A DNA stretch of 64,000 bases from an uncultured Clostridia bacterium (GTDB lineage: Bacteria; Bacillota; DTU014), in contig FIZI01000020.1 of assembly GCA_900016865.1 (NCBI GenBank), positions 52,825-116,824 on the forward strand, written 5' to 3'. Shown here in pieces: positions 37,672-45,992 of this stretch (positions within the stretch are counted from its first letter, which is position 1; each line of letters opens with the position of its first letter). A program made the translations under genes and the position numbers. A model generated the notes under the pieces. It saw only the letters and a list, made by a program, of their open reading frames with translations. It was not told the origin of the DNA and did no database searches.

Positions 37672-38963
37672 TCTGTTCGTCCTCCAGTCCTCAATAACCG
37701 ACTAATGAGACTCTTTACCTTGTGGACCAGTCCGTCGTTGAAATCAAGAGTGACGTATGGGGCCTCGCCGGGCGTGGGCAGCAACAGGATGCCAAGCCTC
37801 GACCCCCGCTCGGTGGCATCCAGCCTCACCCTCAGTTGGGTTGGGCGCTTGGCGGTGCCTTCCGACATGCTTAACAAGTCCATATCAATAATCCCGCCCT
37901 GGAGCATAGAGGCTTTTCGGACTGATTCGACATTGCTGACTTGCACCCCGTTTACCGTCAGTATCACATCTCCTGCCCTGACGCCCTTTTCAAATGACTG
38001 TGACTTTGCTAAGACATCGAGAACTCGCACTCCGCGTCTTGGCAGCGAGAACAATGCATTGCGGACATCTTCTGAGTGCCTGCTGAGGTACACGACCAGC
38101 TCATGCCCAATCGGTGAGAAAAGGGCAGCGATATATGCAAGACCTACGAACCTGTCCGCAGCCACAGCTAAGACAAGCAGAATCAGGCTGTAGACAAATG
38201 AGAGTCCGGCTGTCAGTTGAACCTTCTTGTGGGGCATCCGCGTATATGAGAAATCTCCGTACCCAAGGACGACAGGTATAGGGAAGACAGTAAGTGCAAA
38301 CACGCCGTCGATGTACTGCTCGACTCCCGTCCGGATAAGCGGCCACCATTCGGGCATCTGGATAGCACTGCCCATTTCAAGCCCGCCGCTGACCGGAACA
38401 GCCCACACGAGACTCAAAGGGACTATCCAAAACCGCTGCAACAGGTATCCTCCGGTATGTTGCCCATCACTCAAACGAAAGAACCCAGGAATGGCAGCAT
38501 AGTAACCGTCTATCCAGATCAGAATGCTCTCTACCATGTGCAAGACAGCGATAATAGTGAGCAGTTGGGGTACACCTATCTTGGGCACTCCAAACAGCAA
38601 ATGCGTCAACGATAGGATTCCACCGGCGTAGGCAAAACACAGCATCCTGGGGCAGACAAGCATAAGCACTATAGCCAGCGGCCAGACGTAAAGAATCCCC
38701 GCATCATTGGCTATCGGCCCTATCGCTACCATCGCCAAACTACCAAAGGAACCTATACCTACACCAAAAATCAGCGAAGCGAAAGTAGACCACAGCGGGT
38801 GATTTCTTGAAGCACCGTAAAGGCGCTTCTCAATGCCGGCCATCTTGGCGTACTGAACAAACACCAACACCAATAGCAGCCAAAACAGTGGGTGCTGCAA
38901 GACCAATGGAACGGCTTCAACAAGAAGCCGCAACACGTCTTTGTAAGGGAACACCGCGATCAC
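37668..38963 (-). CDS. Polytopic membrane protein with C-terminal PDZ domain
   Basis: The 431 residues have about eight hydrophobic segments in the first 300 (for example HPLFWLLLVLVFVQYA near 25 and ASLIFGVGIGSFGSLAMVAIGPIA near 62). A PDZ domain follows at about 305-400 with GVRVLDVLAKSQSFEKGVRAGDVILTVNGVQVSNVESVRKA. In many clostridia a protein of this plan follows ctpA; a regulatory or substrate-delivery role in regulated proteolysis is likely but unproven. It lies 57 bases after ctpA and is coupled to the deacetylase gene. Confidence 0.85.
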   Translation of the reverse strand: MIAVFPYKDVLRLLVEAVPLVLQHPLFWLLLVLVFVQYAKMAGIEKRLYGASRNHPLWSTFASLIFGVGIGSFGSLAMVAIGPIANDAGILYVWPLAIVLMLVCPRMLCFAYAGGILSLTHLLFGVPKIGVPQLLTIIAVLHMVESILIWIDGYYAAIPGFFRLSDGQHTGGYLLQRFWIVPLSLVWAVPVSGGLEMGSAIQMPEWWPLIRTGVEQYIDGVFALTVFPIPVVLGYGDFSYTRMPHKKVQLTAGLSFVYSLILLVLAVAADRFVGLAYIAALFSPIGHELVVYLSRHSEDVRNALFSLPRRGVRVLDVLAKSQSFEKGVRAGDVILTVNGVQVSNVESVRKASMLQGGIIDMDLLSMSEGTAKRPTQLRVRLDATERGSRLGILLLPTPGEAPYVTLDFNDGLVHKVKSLISRLLRTGGRTD

Positions 38964-39020
38964 TCCAAGAACTCATTAAACCATAGCCTTCACCTGAACG
39001 CAATACAGACATTTACATAA

Positions 39021-40409
39021 TTAGCTAGCCGCAGGGAGCTCTTGGCCGTCAAGGATGGACCGAAGGATCTCAACCGCTTTGGCCAACTGCGTATCCTGCA
39101 CAGTCGCGCCGTCCAATTCAGCAACAACAGAGTCGTCCGCACCGTCACTGAAGTCTGCCGAATCTTCTAGGCCAGTTTCTGTCTCGTCGGCTGCATCGTC
39201 GGCCAAAGGAGGGTCCTCCAACTCCTCGATCTGGTCAGAGTCTTCCGGTGTAGACACCGACAGTTGGTCCTGCTCCTGCTCGGTTGGAAACTCAGGTAGC
39301 TCCACGACATAGTGTGGGGTAATGCCTACCTCATGAATGGAGTGACCGCCCGCAGTGAGATATCTGTCAGTAGTGACAGAGAGTGCGCCTCCGTTACTTA
39401 AGGGAAATACTCCCTGAACCAATCCCTTCCCAAACGTCCGGGTGCCGACCAAGTACGCACGATTGCTGTCCTTGAGTGCGCCTGCAAGTATTTCTGACGA
39501 GCTCGCGCTCCATTCGTTCACCAGGACGATCATCTCTAGATCGTAAATCGGCACGTCAGAGTATCGATTGTAGGCGCTCCTAATGCCGTCCCTGCCGACA
39601 CGATAGACGATTGGGCCATGGTCTACAAACATGCTGGCAACCCGCACCGCTTGGTCAAACAGCCCTCCGCCATTCCATCGCAGATCAAGCACCAACCCTT
39701 TGGCTCCCTGAGAGATCAGGTCGTCCAAAGCCCGTTGCACCTGCTGCGCAGTATCAGCCGAGAAGGTAATCAGTCCAAGATAGCCTATATCATCCTCAAG
39801 CATCAGATAATCCACAACCGGGATTGTTATCTGAGCTCGCACGATTTCTACGTCTCTCAAAGGCTCGTCCCCGCGGCTTATGGTCAAAACGACAAGCGTT
39901 GATTCAGGTCCCTTCATGAGCGACACGGCCTCTTCCAAAGACATGTTCTCAGTTGACTTACCATCGATGGCAACGATCACATCTCCCGAAGCGAGTCCTG
40001 CCCTCATAGCCGGGGTGTCCGGCATGGGTGCAATGACAGTGGGACGGCCATTTCTGAGGCCTACATGGATGCCTATGCCACCATATGTGCCGGTAACGTC
40101 TTCTCTATAGGTCTGATAGGCCTCTCGATCCATGTACTGAGTGTACTGATCGTTGAGACTCTCGAGCATGCCCTCGATAGTATTGGTCTCCATGTAAGCA
40201 GACAACAGGTCAGTGACCCTCACCGGATCGACGTATTGAAGTCGGATCAACAGAGCAATCTCCATTGCAGTGTCAAAGTCCGAGTGCAGCATGTTTTTGC
40301 TCTCGTCGCTCGCGTGCCCCTCAAACGCCATGACGACGCAAACCAGGACGAGAACAAAAACAACGTATTTCTTAACAGAAGCCTTCAAGCTCGGCAATGC
40401 GTTCAACAC
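39021..40409 (-). CDS. ctpA: S41 family carboxyl-terminal processing protease
   Basis: A secreted or anchored serine protease of about 460 residues. After a hydrophobic signal segment (YVVFVLVLVCVVMAF) come the CtpA N-terminal helices, a PDZ domain (GTYGGIGIHVGLRNGRPTVIAPMPDTPAMRAGLASGDVIVAIDG, about 110-190), and the peptidase core with GLVLDLRWNGGGLFDQAVRVAS, NEWSASSSEILAGALKD (catalytic Ser) and GTRTFGKGLVQ (catalytic Lys). A very acidic tail of about 75 residues follows. The start may be TTG at 40397 rather than GTG at 40409. It is downstream of the EnvC-like gene and FtsEX, pointing to control of peptidoglycan hydrolysis. Confidence 0.93.
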   Translation of the reverse strand: MLNALPSLKASVKKYVVFVLVLVCVVMAFEGHASDESKNMLHSDFDTAMEIALLIRLQYVDPVRVTDLLSAYMETNTIEGMLESLNDQYTQYMDREAYQTYREDVTGTYGGIGIHVGLRNGRPTVIAPMPDTPAMRAGLASGDVIVAIDGKSTENMSLEEAVSLMKGPESTLVVLTISRGDEPLRDVEIVRAQITIPVVDYLMLEDDIGYLGLITFSADTAQQVQRALDDLISQGAKGLVLDLRWNGGGLFDQAVRVASMFVDHGPIVYRVGRDGIRSAYNRYSDVPIYDLEMIVLVNEWSASSSEILAGALKDSNRAYLVGTRTFGKGLVQGVFPLSNGGALSVTTDRYLTAGGHSIHEVGITPHYVVELPEFPTEQEQDQLSVSTPEDSDQIEELEDPPLADDAADETETGLEDSADFSDGADDSVVAELDGATVQDTQLAKAVEILRSILDGQELPAAS

Positions 40410-40437
40410 CCTTCATGTACTTCTATATCAGTCCCAA

Positions 40438-41652
40438 TCACTGCTTGCAGAGATATTGCAGCGTCTCGACAGGTTTTCCATCTTTTCTTATCTCAAAGTG
40501 GAAACTCGGTCCGGATCCGGTGGATTGATTGGCTTCAGCTATTGGCTCACCAGCGATGACAAAATCGCCGGTCGCAACTAACAGACTGCGGCAGTGAGAG
40601 TAGATCGTTGAATAGCCACTGCCATGGTTGATCACGACAGTAGCTCCATAACCGTCTATCCAACCCGAGTGGGAAACTTGGCCGGACTTCGCCGCGACCA
40701 CTGTTGTACTGCTCTCCACCACAATGTCTATGCCTGGGTAAATACTGTCATGCCCAATCGGAACCAGGCTGCCTGATGCGACTCTACCTGCGACAGGCCA
40801 CAAGAACGAACCGAGCCAATCTTCATTGGCCAATCTGGCTGCCTCTGCGATCCTGTGCTCCTCTTCTTCAACCAATGCTTGCAGCTCCGCGGTCCTTTCT
40901 TCGATCTCGATCAGCATGGCCTCGAGGCCTGCGGTCTCACTCTTGGCCCGCTCCAAAGCAGCCCGTGCAGCCACGATACTGCTGTTCAAACTTGCTATTC
41001 TCGTCTCTTGCTTCGCTCTGACCTCTCGCAGCTCCGCTTGTTTGGACTCAAGCTCGACCATGGTCCGCATCAGCTCCTCGCGCTTGTCCTGAAGCCTGTC
41101 AAGCTGAACCTTGTACTCATTTGCGAGTTGCTCGGTCAGACGCAAGACATGGTCGAGAGACCTGGCTGTGACCGCTGATTCTACCAAGGACTCGGTTGCA
41201 AAAAATGGGAGGAAGTCCTCCACTCTCGTATATCGCTGCAGGTATCTAAGTTGCATCTGGATTGACTCGATAGTAGTGTCCAGCGACGATGCAAGCAGCC
41301 TGGCCTCGTCCTCTTGCAGCACCAGAGAGTGCTTCAGAGCATCGATTTCAGACTCGATACTTCTAGCGCTGTCAGCTAACTCTTGAAGCTTCCTCTGCTC
41401 GTCCTCGAGCTCGAGTTGTCTAGCACGCAGGAAGCTGGCGGTCTCATCCTCACGCTGAACACTCTGAGAAAGAGACTCCCTAATCCGCTGCGCCCGTCCG
41501 GCCAATTCGGCAAGCGTCTCCTCGGCGTCCTCCAATATCCCTGCACAAACGGGCGTTGACAAGATCAATTGTATCACAAGTGCAACAAGGGCAACAACCT
41601 GCAAAACTCTGACTGCAACACATACAAGAACACGGCCTGAACAGCGTCTCAT
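40438..41652 (-). CDS. EnvC-like coiled-coil protein with degenerate LytM (M23) domain
   Basis: The 404 residues show a signal peptide (to about 38, ending PVCAG), a long coiled coil (about 40-265) and a LytM/M23 fold from about 280 to the end. The zinc and catalytic set is incomplete: the first motif reads YPGID, so the usual His is Tyr305 while Asp309 remains; His353 in YSH remains; the last motif is SFHFEI, so the catalytic His is Ser383 while His385 remains. It is therefore probably not an active endopeptidase. E. coli EnvC is also a coiled-coil, inactive LytM protein that lets FtsEX activate amidases. Here it lies directly after ftsE and ftsX, so the same role is inferred. The ATG follows AGAGGTGAAGG, eight bases after the ftsX stop. 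Confidence 0.88.
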   Translation of the reverse strand: MRRCSGRVLVCVAVRVLQVVALVALVIQLILSTPVCAGILEDAEETLAELAGRAQRIRESLSQSVQREDETASFLRARQLELEDEQRKLQELADSARSIESEIDALKHSLVLQEDEARLLASSLDTTIESIQMQLRYLQRYTRVEDFLPFFATESLVESAVTARSLDHVLRLTEQLANEYKVQLDRLQDKREELMRTMVELESKQAELREVRAKQETRIASLNSSIVAARAALERAKSETAGLEAMLIEIEERTAELQALVEEEEHRIAEAARLANEDWLGSFLWPVAGRVASGSLVPIGHDSIYPGIDIVVESSTTVVAAKSGQVSHSGWIDGYGATVVINHGSGYSTIYSHCRSLLVATGDFVIAGEPIAEANQSTGSGPSFHFEIRKDGKPVETLQYLCKQ

Positions 41653-41659
41653 CTAGCCT

Positions 41660-42550
41660 TCACCTCTTGCGTATTGATGCCAAGGCTCGCTCGAGAGCGA
41701 CAATCGTCGCAGCCTCTGACGACATCAGTGATATGGCAAGCAGCTGAACGCATATCACCGCGATGTCTCTTGGAGAGTCAGCGAATGACACAAAGGGCAT
41801 CATCTCCTGAAAAGACCGCACGGCCGGGATGTACATCACAGTTACGACTGCAGCTCCAACCAGCCACGCAAGAACTCCCAGCAAGAACGCCTCAAGGATA
41901 AATGGCCACCGAATAAACCAGTGAGACGCGCCAACCAGTGAAGCAACCTCTATTTCAGGCTCTCGGTACTCGATAGTCAATCCTACGACACTGCCTACGA
42001 CAAGCGACAGAGCAAGCACTAGGAAAACTGTTCCAAACAGCGAGAGAACTCCCAGCCCTTTGGCACACGCAGCCAATCTCTCGGCGGCTTCCGTTCCATA
42101 GACAACCTCGTCGACTCCGTCGATCCTTTGCACAACCGAGGCTACGTCGGCAGCCCGGGCCGGGCTGTCCAGATCAACCACGATCGCGTCTGCCAAAGGG
42201 TTTGTGCGCAGCGAAGAGATGACTTGCCTGTAAGACGGAAATCTGCTGATCAGTCTCTCTAGCTCCGCCTCCTTGGTGCTGATCTCTACGCCAACCACTC
42301 CGGGAATGCCAGAAATGCTCGAAGCTGCATCCTCAGTATCACGGGCAGACGAGTCCACTGCCATGTAAGCAACAATTTGGAAACTCATTACTAGGTCTCT
42401 AGTCACTGACTGAGTGTTTCTAATGACCGCGAGCATAGAGCCGAGCACTATCAGGGCGATTACGATCACAGCAGCCGCGCTTGGGCTGAGGCTCCGCCTG
42501 ATGTTCGCGCATGCCTGTGACCACAAATAGCGAAATGTCGAAAGCTTCAT
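41660..42550 (-). CDS. ftsX: Cell division protein FtsX
   Basis: This permease-like partner of FtsE has about 296 residues: an N-terminal cytosolic segment and first helix (AAAVIVIALIVLGSMLAVI), a large extracellular loop of about 120 residues, then three helices in the C-terminal MacB-like half. The loop carries the FtsX pattern GVVGVEISTKEAELERLISRFP and NPLADAIVVDLDSP. ATG at 42550 overlaps the ftsE stop as ATGA. FtsX passes ATP-driven changes in FtsE to a periplasmic or cell-wall partner, here plausibly the EnvC-like protein encoded next. Confidence 0.95.
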   Translation of the reverse strand: MKLSTFRYLWSQACANIRRSLSPSAAAVIVIALIVLGSMLAVIRNTQSVTRDLVMSFQIVAYMAVDSSARDTEDAASSISGIPGVVGVEISTKEAELERLISRFPSYRQVISSLRTNPLADAIVVDLDSPARAADVASVVQRIDGVDEVVYGTEAAERLAACAKGLGVLSLFGTVFLVLALSLVVGSVVGLTIEYREPEIEVASLVGASHWFIRWPFILEAFLLGVLAWLVGAAVVTVMYIPAVRSFQEMMPFVSFADSPRDIAVICVQLLAISLMSSEAATIVALERALASIRKR

Positions 42551-43236
42551 ACAGAGTCCCCCCACAGGCCGCGAGGTCCGGTATCGATGCGGAGCCTCCC
42601 GCGTTCAAGATAGATGACTCTATGGTTTCGACGTCTCACTATTTCTTCATTGTGCGTGGCGACCAACACAGTGGCTCCTCTTGAGTTGATCGACTCAAGA
42701 GTAGTGATAATACTCTCAGCTGTTGCTAAGTCGAGGTTGCCGACTGGTTCGTCTGCCAAGATCGTCATGGGGTTATTGACTATTGCCCTGGCTATCGCAA
42801 CTCGCTGCCTTTCACCGCCGGACAACTCGCCCGGGTACGCGCCTTCCCGCCCGAGTAGCCCGACACTCTCGAGGACTTCCGGCACTCTTTTTGCGATCTG
42901 CTCTTCTGTGCGTTCTAGCACACGCATAGCAAAAGCGATGTTTTCGTACACTGTCCATCGTTCGAGCAGTCTCAAGTCCTGGACGACTATGCCCATCTGC
43001 CTCCTCAGGCGAGCAATTGTGCCGGAGGCGGCGCGACTGATGTTTCTTCCGTGGACGAAAGCTTTGCCCGAGGTTGGCTTGATCCTGCCTGACAGGATGC
43101 CAAGAAGAGTCGATTTGCCTGCTCCACTCTTGCCCATGAGAAAGACGAACTCACCTTGCCTGATCTGGAGATTGACGTCATCAAGAGCATGGACATCATT
43201 GCCGTATTTCTTGCAAAGATGTATAGTGCGAATCAA
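42547..43236 (-). CDS. ftsE: Cell division ATP-binding protein FtsE
   Basis: A 229-residue ABC ATPase: FVFLMGKSGAGKSTLLGILSGRIKPTSG with the Walker A motif near 35, the FtsE-type VVQDLRLLERWTVYENIAFAMRV, LSGGERQRVAIARAIVNNPMTILADEPVGNLDLATAE and the switch THNEEIV. It powers FtsX. The gene is 30 bases after the YitT gene and starts the ftsE-ftsX-envC-like-ctpA series. Confidence 0.95.
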   Translation of the reverse strand: MIRTIHLCKKYGNDVHALDDVNLQIRQGEFVFLMGKSGAGKSTLLGILSGRIKPTSGKAFVHGRNISRAASGTIARLRRQMGIVVQDLRLLERWTVYENIAFAMRVLERTEEQIAKRVPEVLESVGLLGREGAYPGELSGGERQRVAIARAIVNNPMTILADEPVGNLDLATAESIITTLESINSRGATVLVATHNEEIVRRRNHRVIYLERGRLRIDTGPRGLWGDSV

Positions 43237-43266
43237 ATGCCACCACCTCGGGATCCGGACAGCCGA

Positions 43267-44145
43267 TCACTCACTGAAACCCTCGCCCAGCACTTCGTAC
43301 GTATCAGTTATAGTCATAAAGGCATCCTTATCCAATTCTTTGACAAGGTTCTTGAGCTGGGTGATCTCACGCCGCGATACGACACACATAAGGACCTCTC
43401 GATCCATTCCGGAGTACTTGCCAACCCCCTTGATGCCGGTCACTCCTCGGCCCATACGCGTCAATATAGCAGAGGCTACTGCATCGGGTTGGCTTGAGAT
43501 TATGATCGCAGTCTTGGCATAGCTAAAGCCCTCCTGGACGAGGTCGATGACCTTGGACGTTGCGAATATAGAGATCAGTGCATACAGTGCCAACTCGGCG
43601 CTAAAGACCACGCCTGCCAAGCTGACGACAACAAAATCGATGATCAACAGAGACTTACCTACAGAGAGATGCGTGAACTTGTTGATCAGCCCGGCAGCCA
43701 GGTCTGTCCCTCCCGTGCTTCCTCCATGACGAAAAGCGAGGCCCATCCCTAGGCCCGCAAGCGCGCCGCCGTACACAGACGACAGCATCAAGTCCTGAGT
43801 AAGCACGGGTACAACAGGCCTGAGAGCTTCGACCGCGATAGAGACGAGTATCGAGCCATACACTGTCCTGGCCCCAAATGAAGGGCCTATAACCACGAGT
43901 GCTGCAATGATCAAGGGTATGTTCACAGCAAGCATCGTTGCCCCGACAGGAATGCCTGTTACGTGGTACACGATGGTTGCGAGCCCGCTCACTCCTCCAG
44001 AAGCGATTCTGCCTGGAATGAGAAAGGCGTCCAACGCAATCGCGGTCAGAATCACTCCTACTGTTATCAACAGGTAGTCGACCAGTATCTTAAACCACCT
44101 GCTGTCCGCAGCTTTCTTGATCCTACTGAGGAAACTCAGTTTCAC
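43267..44145 (-). CDS. YitT family membrane protein (DUF161/DUF2179)
   Basis: This 292-residue protein has about six membrane helices with the YitT repeats (LLITVGVILTAIALDAFLIPGRIASGGVSGLATIVYHVTGIPVGATMLAVNIPL, then YGGALAGLGMGLAFRHGGSTGGTDLAAGLINKFTHLSVGKSLLIIDFVVV). A C-terminal DUF2179 domain follows (VLMCVVSRREITQLKNLVKELDKDAFMTITDTYEVLGEGF). The family is common in Firmicutes; no transported substrate is firmly established. Confidence 0.92.
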   Translation of the reverse strand: MKLSFLSRIKKAADSRWFKILVDYLLITVGVILTAIALDAFLIPGRIASGGVSGLATIVYHVTGIPVGATMLAVNIPLIIAALVVIGPSFGARTVYGSILVSIAVEALRPVVPVLTQDLMLSSVYGGALAGLGMGLAFRHGGSTGGTDLAAGLINKFTHLSVGKSLLIIDFVVVSLAGVVFSAELALYALISIFATSKVIDLVQEGFSYAKTAIIISSQPDAVASAILTRMGRGVTGIKGVGKYSGMDREVLMCVVSRREITQLKNLVKELDKDAFMTITDTYEVLGEGFSE

Positions 44146-44159
44146 TGCAAAATCACTCC

Positions 44160-44891
44160 TCAGATCCCACGCAGCTTAGCCATAACCACCGCCAATACGA
44201 ATCTAGGCAGGGCCGTCATACGCCTGGCTCTCCACGGTTCTCTGATAAGGCGGTACAGCCACTCAAGCCCCAGCTGTTGAACTGTACGAGGCGCCCTAGG
44301 TTTAGCTCCTGATATTACGTCCAGGCTTCCGCCTACACCCATCATGACTCCACGGGGAATCCTGCCTACGCACTTGTGCATCCAGAGTTCCTGCCGAGGA
44401 CTCCCCATCCCTACGAATATGATATGCGGCGAGCTCTCCCGTATCGAGAGCAGGATGTCCGCCTCATCGTCTGAACCGAAGTAGCCGTGGTGGTAACCGA
44501 CAACGTTGACGCCCATATCAGTACTAATCCTCTTTGCAGCTGCAGCCACTACCTCTTCTCTTGCACCAATCAAGTAGACCCGCAGCGAACGCTTGCCGGC
44601 TTCCTTCAGGAGCTCCAACATCAAGTCGATGCCATTGACCTTCTCAGGCAACGGCCGTCCAAGAAACCTGGACGCCCAAAGGACGCCGACGCCATCTCCC
44701 ACCGAGAGGTCGGCAAATGCAAGCGCCTGTTTAAGGCCGGGATGCTTCAGACTAGCCATGACTATTTCTGCGTTTGGAGTGACAATGTACGACCCGCGGT
44801 CTGCCGCAGCAAGACGCAGCGCAGTTGCGACAGCCTCTCTAGTGTATACCGAGTCGATGCGTACTCCCAGGATCTCGACGTTATTGCCCAT
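44160..44891 (-). CDS. WecG/TagA/CpsF family glycosyltransferase
   Basis: The 243 residues match the TagA family: ILGVRIDSVYTREAV at the start, TPNAEIVMASLKHPGL, DGVGVLWASRFLGRPLPEKVNGIDLM with the proposed catalytic Asp, GYHHGYFG and VGMGSPRQELWMHKC. Relatives add N-acetylmannosamine (TagA) or a related sugar to an undecaprenyl-linked acceptor. With csaB adjacent, it probably builds the linkage unit of a secondary cell-wall polymer. The gap from csaB is 36 bases. Confidence 0.92.
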   Translation of the reverse strand: MGNNVEILGVRIDSVYTREAVATALRLAAADRGSYIVTPNAEIVMASLKHPGLKQALAFADLSVGDGVGVLWASRFLGRPLPEKVNGIDLMLELLKEAGKRSLRVYLIGAREEVVAAAAKRISTDMGVNVVGYHHGYFGSDDEADILLSIRESSPHIIFVGMGSPRQELWMHKCVGRIPRGVMMGVGGSLDVISGAKPRAPRTVQQLGLEWLYRLIREPWRARRMTALPRFVLAVVMAKLRGI

Positions 44892-44927
44892 TCAGAACCC
44901 TCGTAAGTATAGTCACCAATACAGGAC

Positions 44928-45992
44928 TTAGCTCTGCAAAACGCTGCTGAGCCCGTCCATACCTTCCCTAGCCCTAGCGCTAAGCCTCAAGCATGCGAGC
45001 CGCACTGCCTTGGCCTCTGCGCTGTAGTCGTTTAAGATCGCACTCAAATGATCGCACACCCTGTCCGAGACTGCAGACTGAGTCGTTGCATCCGGGTCAA
45101 TCCATGGAAGCCCGGCATCGAGGGCGAAATCCCTAATCTTTGGGTCAGACCCAACGGCTATGCAGGGAACTCCTGCTCTCACAGCAAGCACCAGCCCGTG
45201 CAGCCTGCAACTGACAACAACTGACGCACCGCGGATAATCCGGTCTGCTTGCACGGGATCCGCTGCTGGAGGGCGCAAGACCTGACCGTCTCTCAGCTGC
45301 ACTGTATCACCGGGCTGAAAGGCCACCACAGTCAGCTGCCGTTCTCGCCGGATTGAGGTTGCAAGTCCATCAATAAGCAGTCCAGGCCAGGCAAGGTGCG
45401 GCTCTGCCCGTCGCCTTGGCGGGACCACGACGACCACAGGCCATCGCTTTGCAACTGCTGGCTCACACTCTCGGACACCCGGTGAAGACTGCAAGAACGC
45501 CAGATCAGCGCCAAGCCGGATTTGCGACTGCGGCACACCGATGTTCGAGAGATACTCAACCGAGCCCTGGTCTCTCAGGGATATATAGTCAACGCCCGAA
45601 AGCACAATCTGTGTAAGCTTTCTAACAAGGCCGCTCCTTATAGGCCCTATTCCCTGTCCCGCCACTGCTACCTTTCGCCTTAACAGGGTCGCGGCTGCCA
45701 ATATCCCGAGGTAGTACAAAGAGCTCCTGACCGATGTGAGGTCCTGAATGAGGCTTCCTCCACCGCTGAGCAGCAAATCGCAGTGCACAAGCGCAGTCAT
45801 TACGCGAAAAGGGTTGTACCTGTGGACCGATCGTACATCAAGGCGCGCCGACGTCCTGTAAGGGTCTGCAGACAGGACAACTATGTCACTAGCAAGATTC
45901 GATTCGCGCAACCAATGGACTAGACTCTCCAATACGATTTCATCGCCAACATTTCCATATCCGTAATATCCGGAGATCACGACCCGGCTCAT
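44928..45992 (-). CDS. csaB: Polysaccharide pyruvyl transferase CsaB
   Basis: The 354 residues follow CsaB: VVISGYYGYGNVGDEIVLESLVHWLRE at the start, LLSGGGSLIQDLTSVRSSLYYLG near 75, GQGIGPIRS, and CRLHGLVLAVRAGVPCIAVGSDPKIRDFALDAGLPWID near 260. CsaB puts ketal pyruvate on the secondary cell-wall polymer so that S-layer homology domains can bind it. This predicts SLH-anchored surface proteins in the organism; the coiled-coil protein cut by the right edge could be one, but its N-terminus is not visible. Start and DUF5693 stop overlap as ATGA. Confidence 0.93.
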   Translation of the reverse strand: MSRVVISGYYGYGNVGDEIVLESLVHWLRESNLASDIVVLSADPYRTSARLDVRSVHRYNPFRVMTALVHCDLLLSGGGSLIQDLTSVRSSLYYLGILAAATLLRRKVAVAGQGIGPIRSGLVRKLTQIVLSGVDYISLRDQGSVEYLSNIGVPQSQIRLGADLAFLQSSPGVRECEPAVAKRWPVVVVVPPRRRAEPHLAWPGLLIDGLATSIRRERQLTVVAFQPGDTVQLRDGQVLRPPAADPVQADRIIRGASVVVSCRLHGLVLAVRAGVPCIAVGSDPKIRDFALDAGLPWIDPDATTQSAVSDRVCDHLSAILNDYSAEAKAVRLACLRLSARAREGMDGLSSVLQS

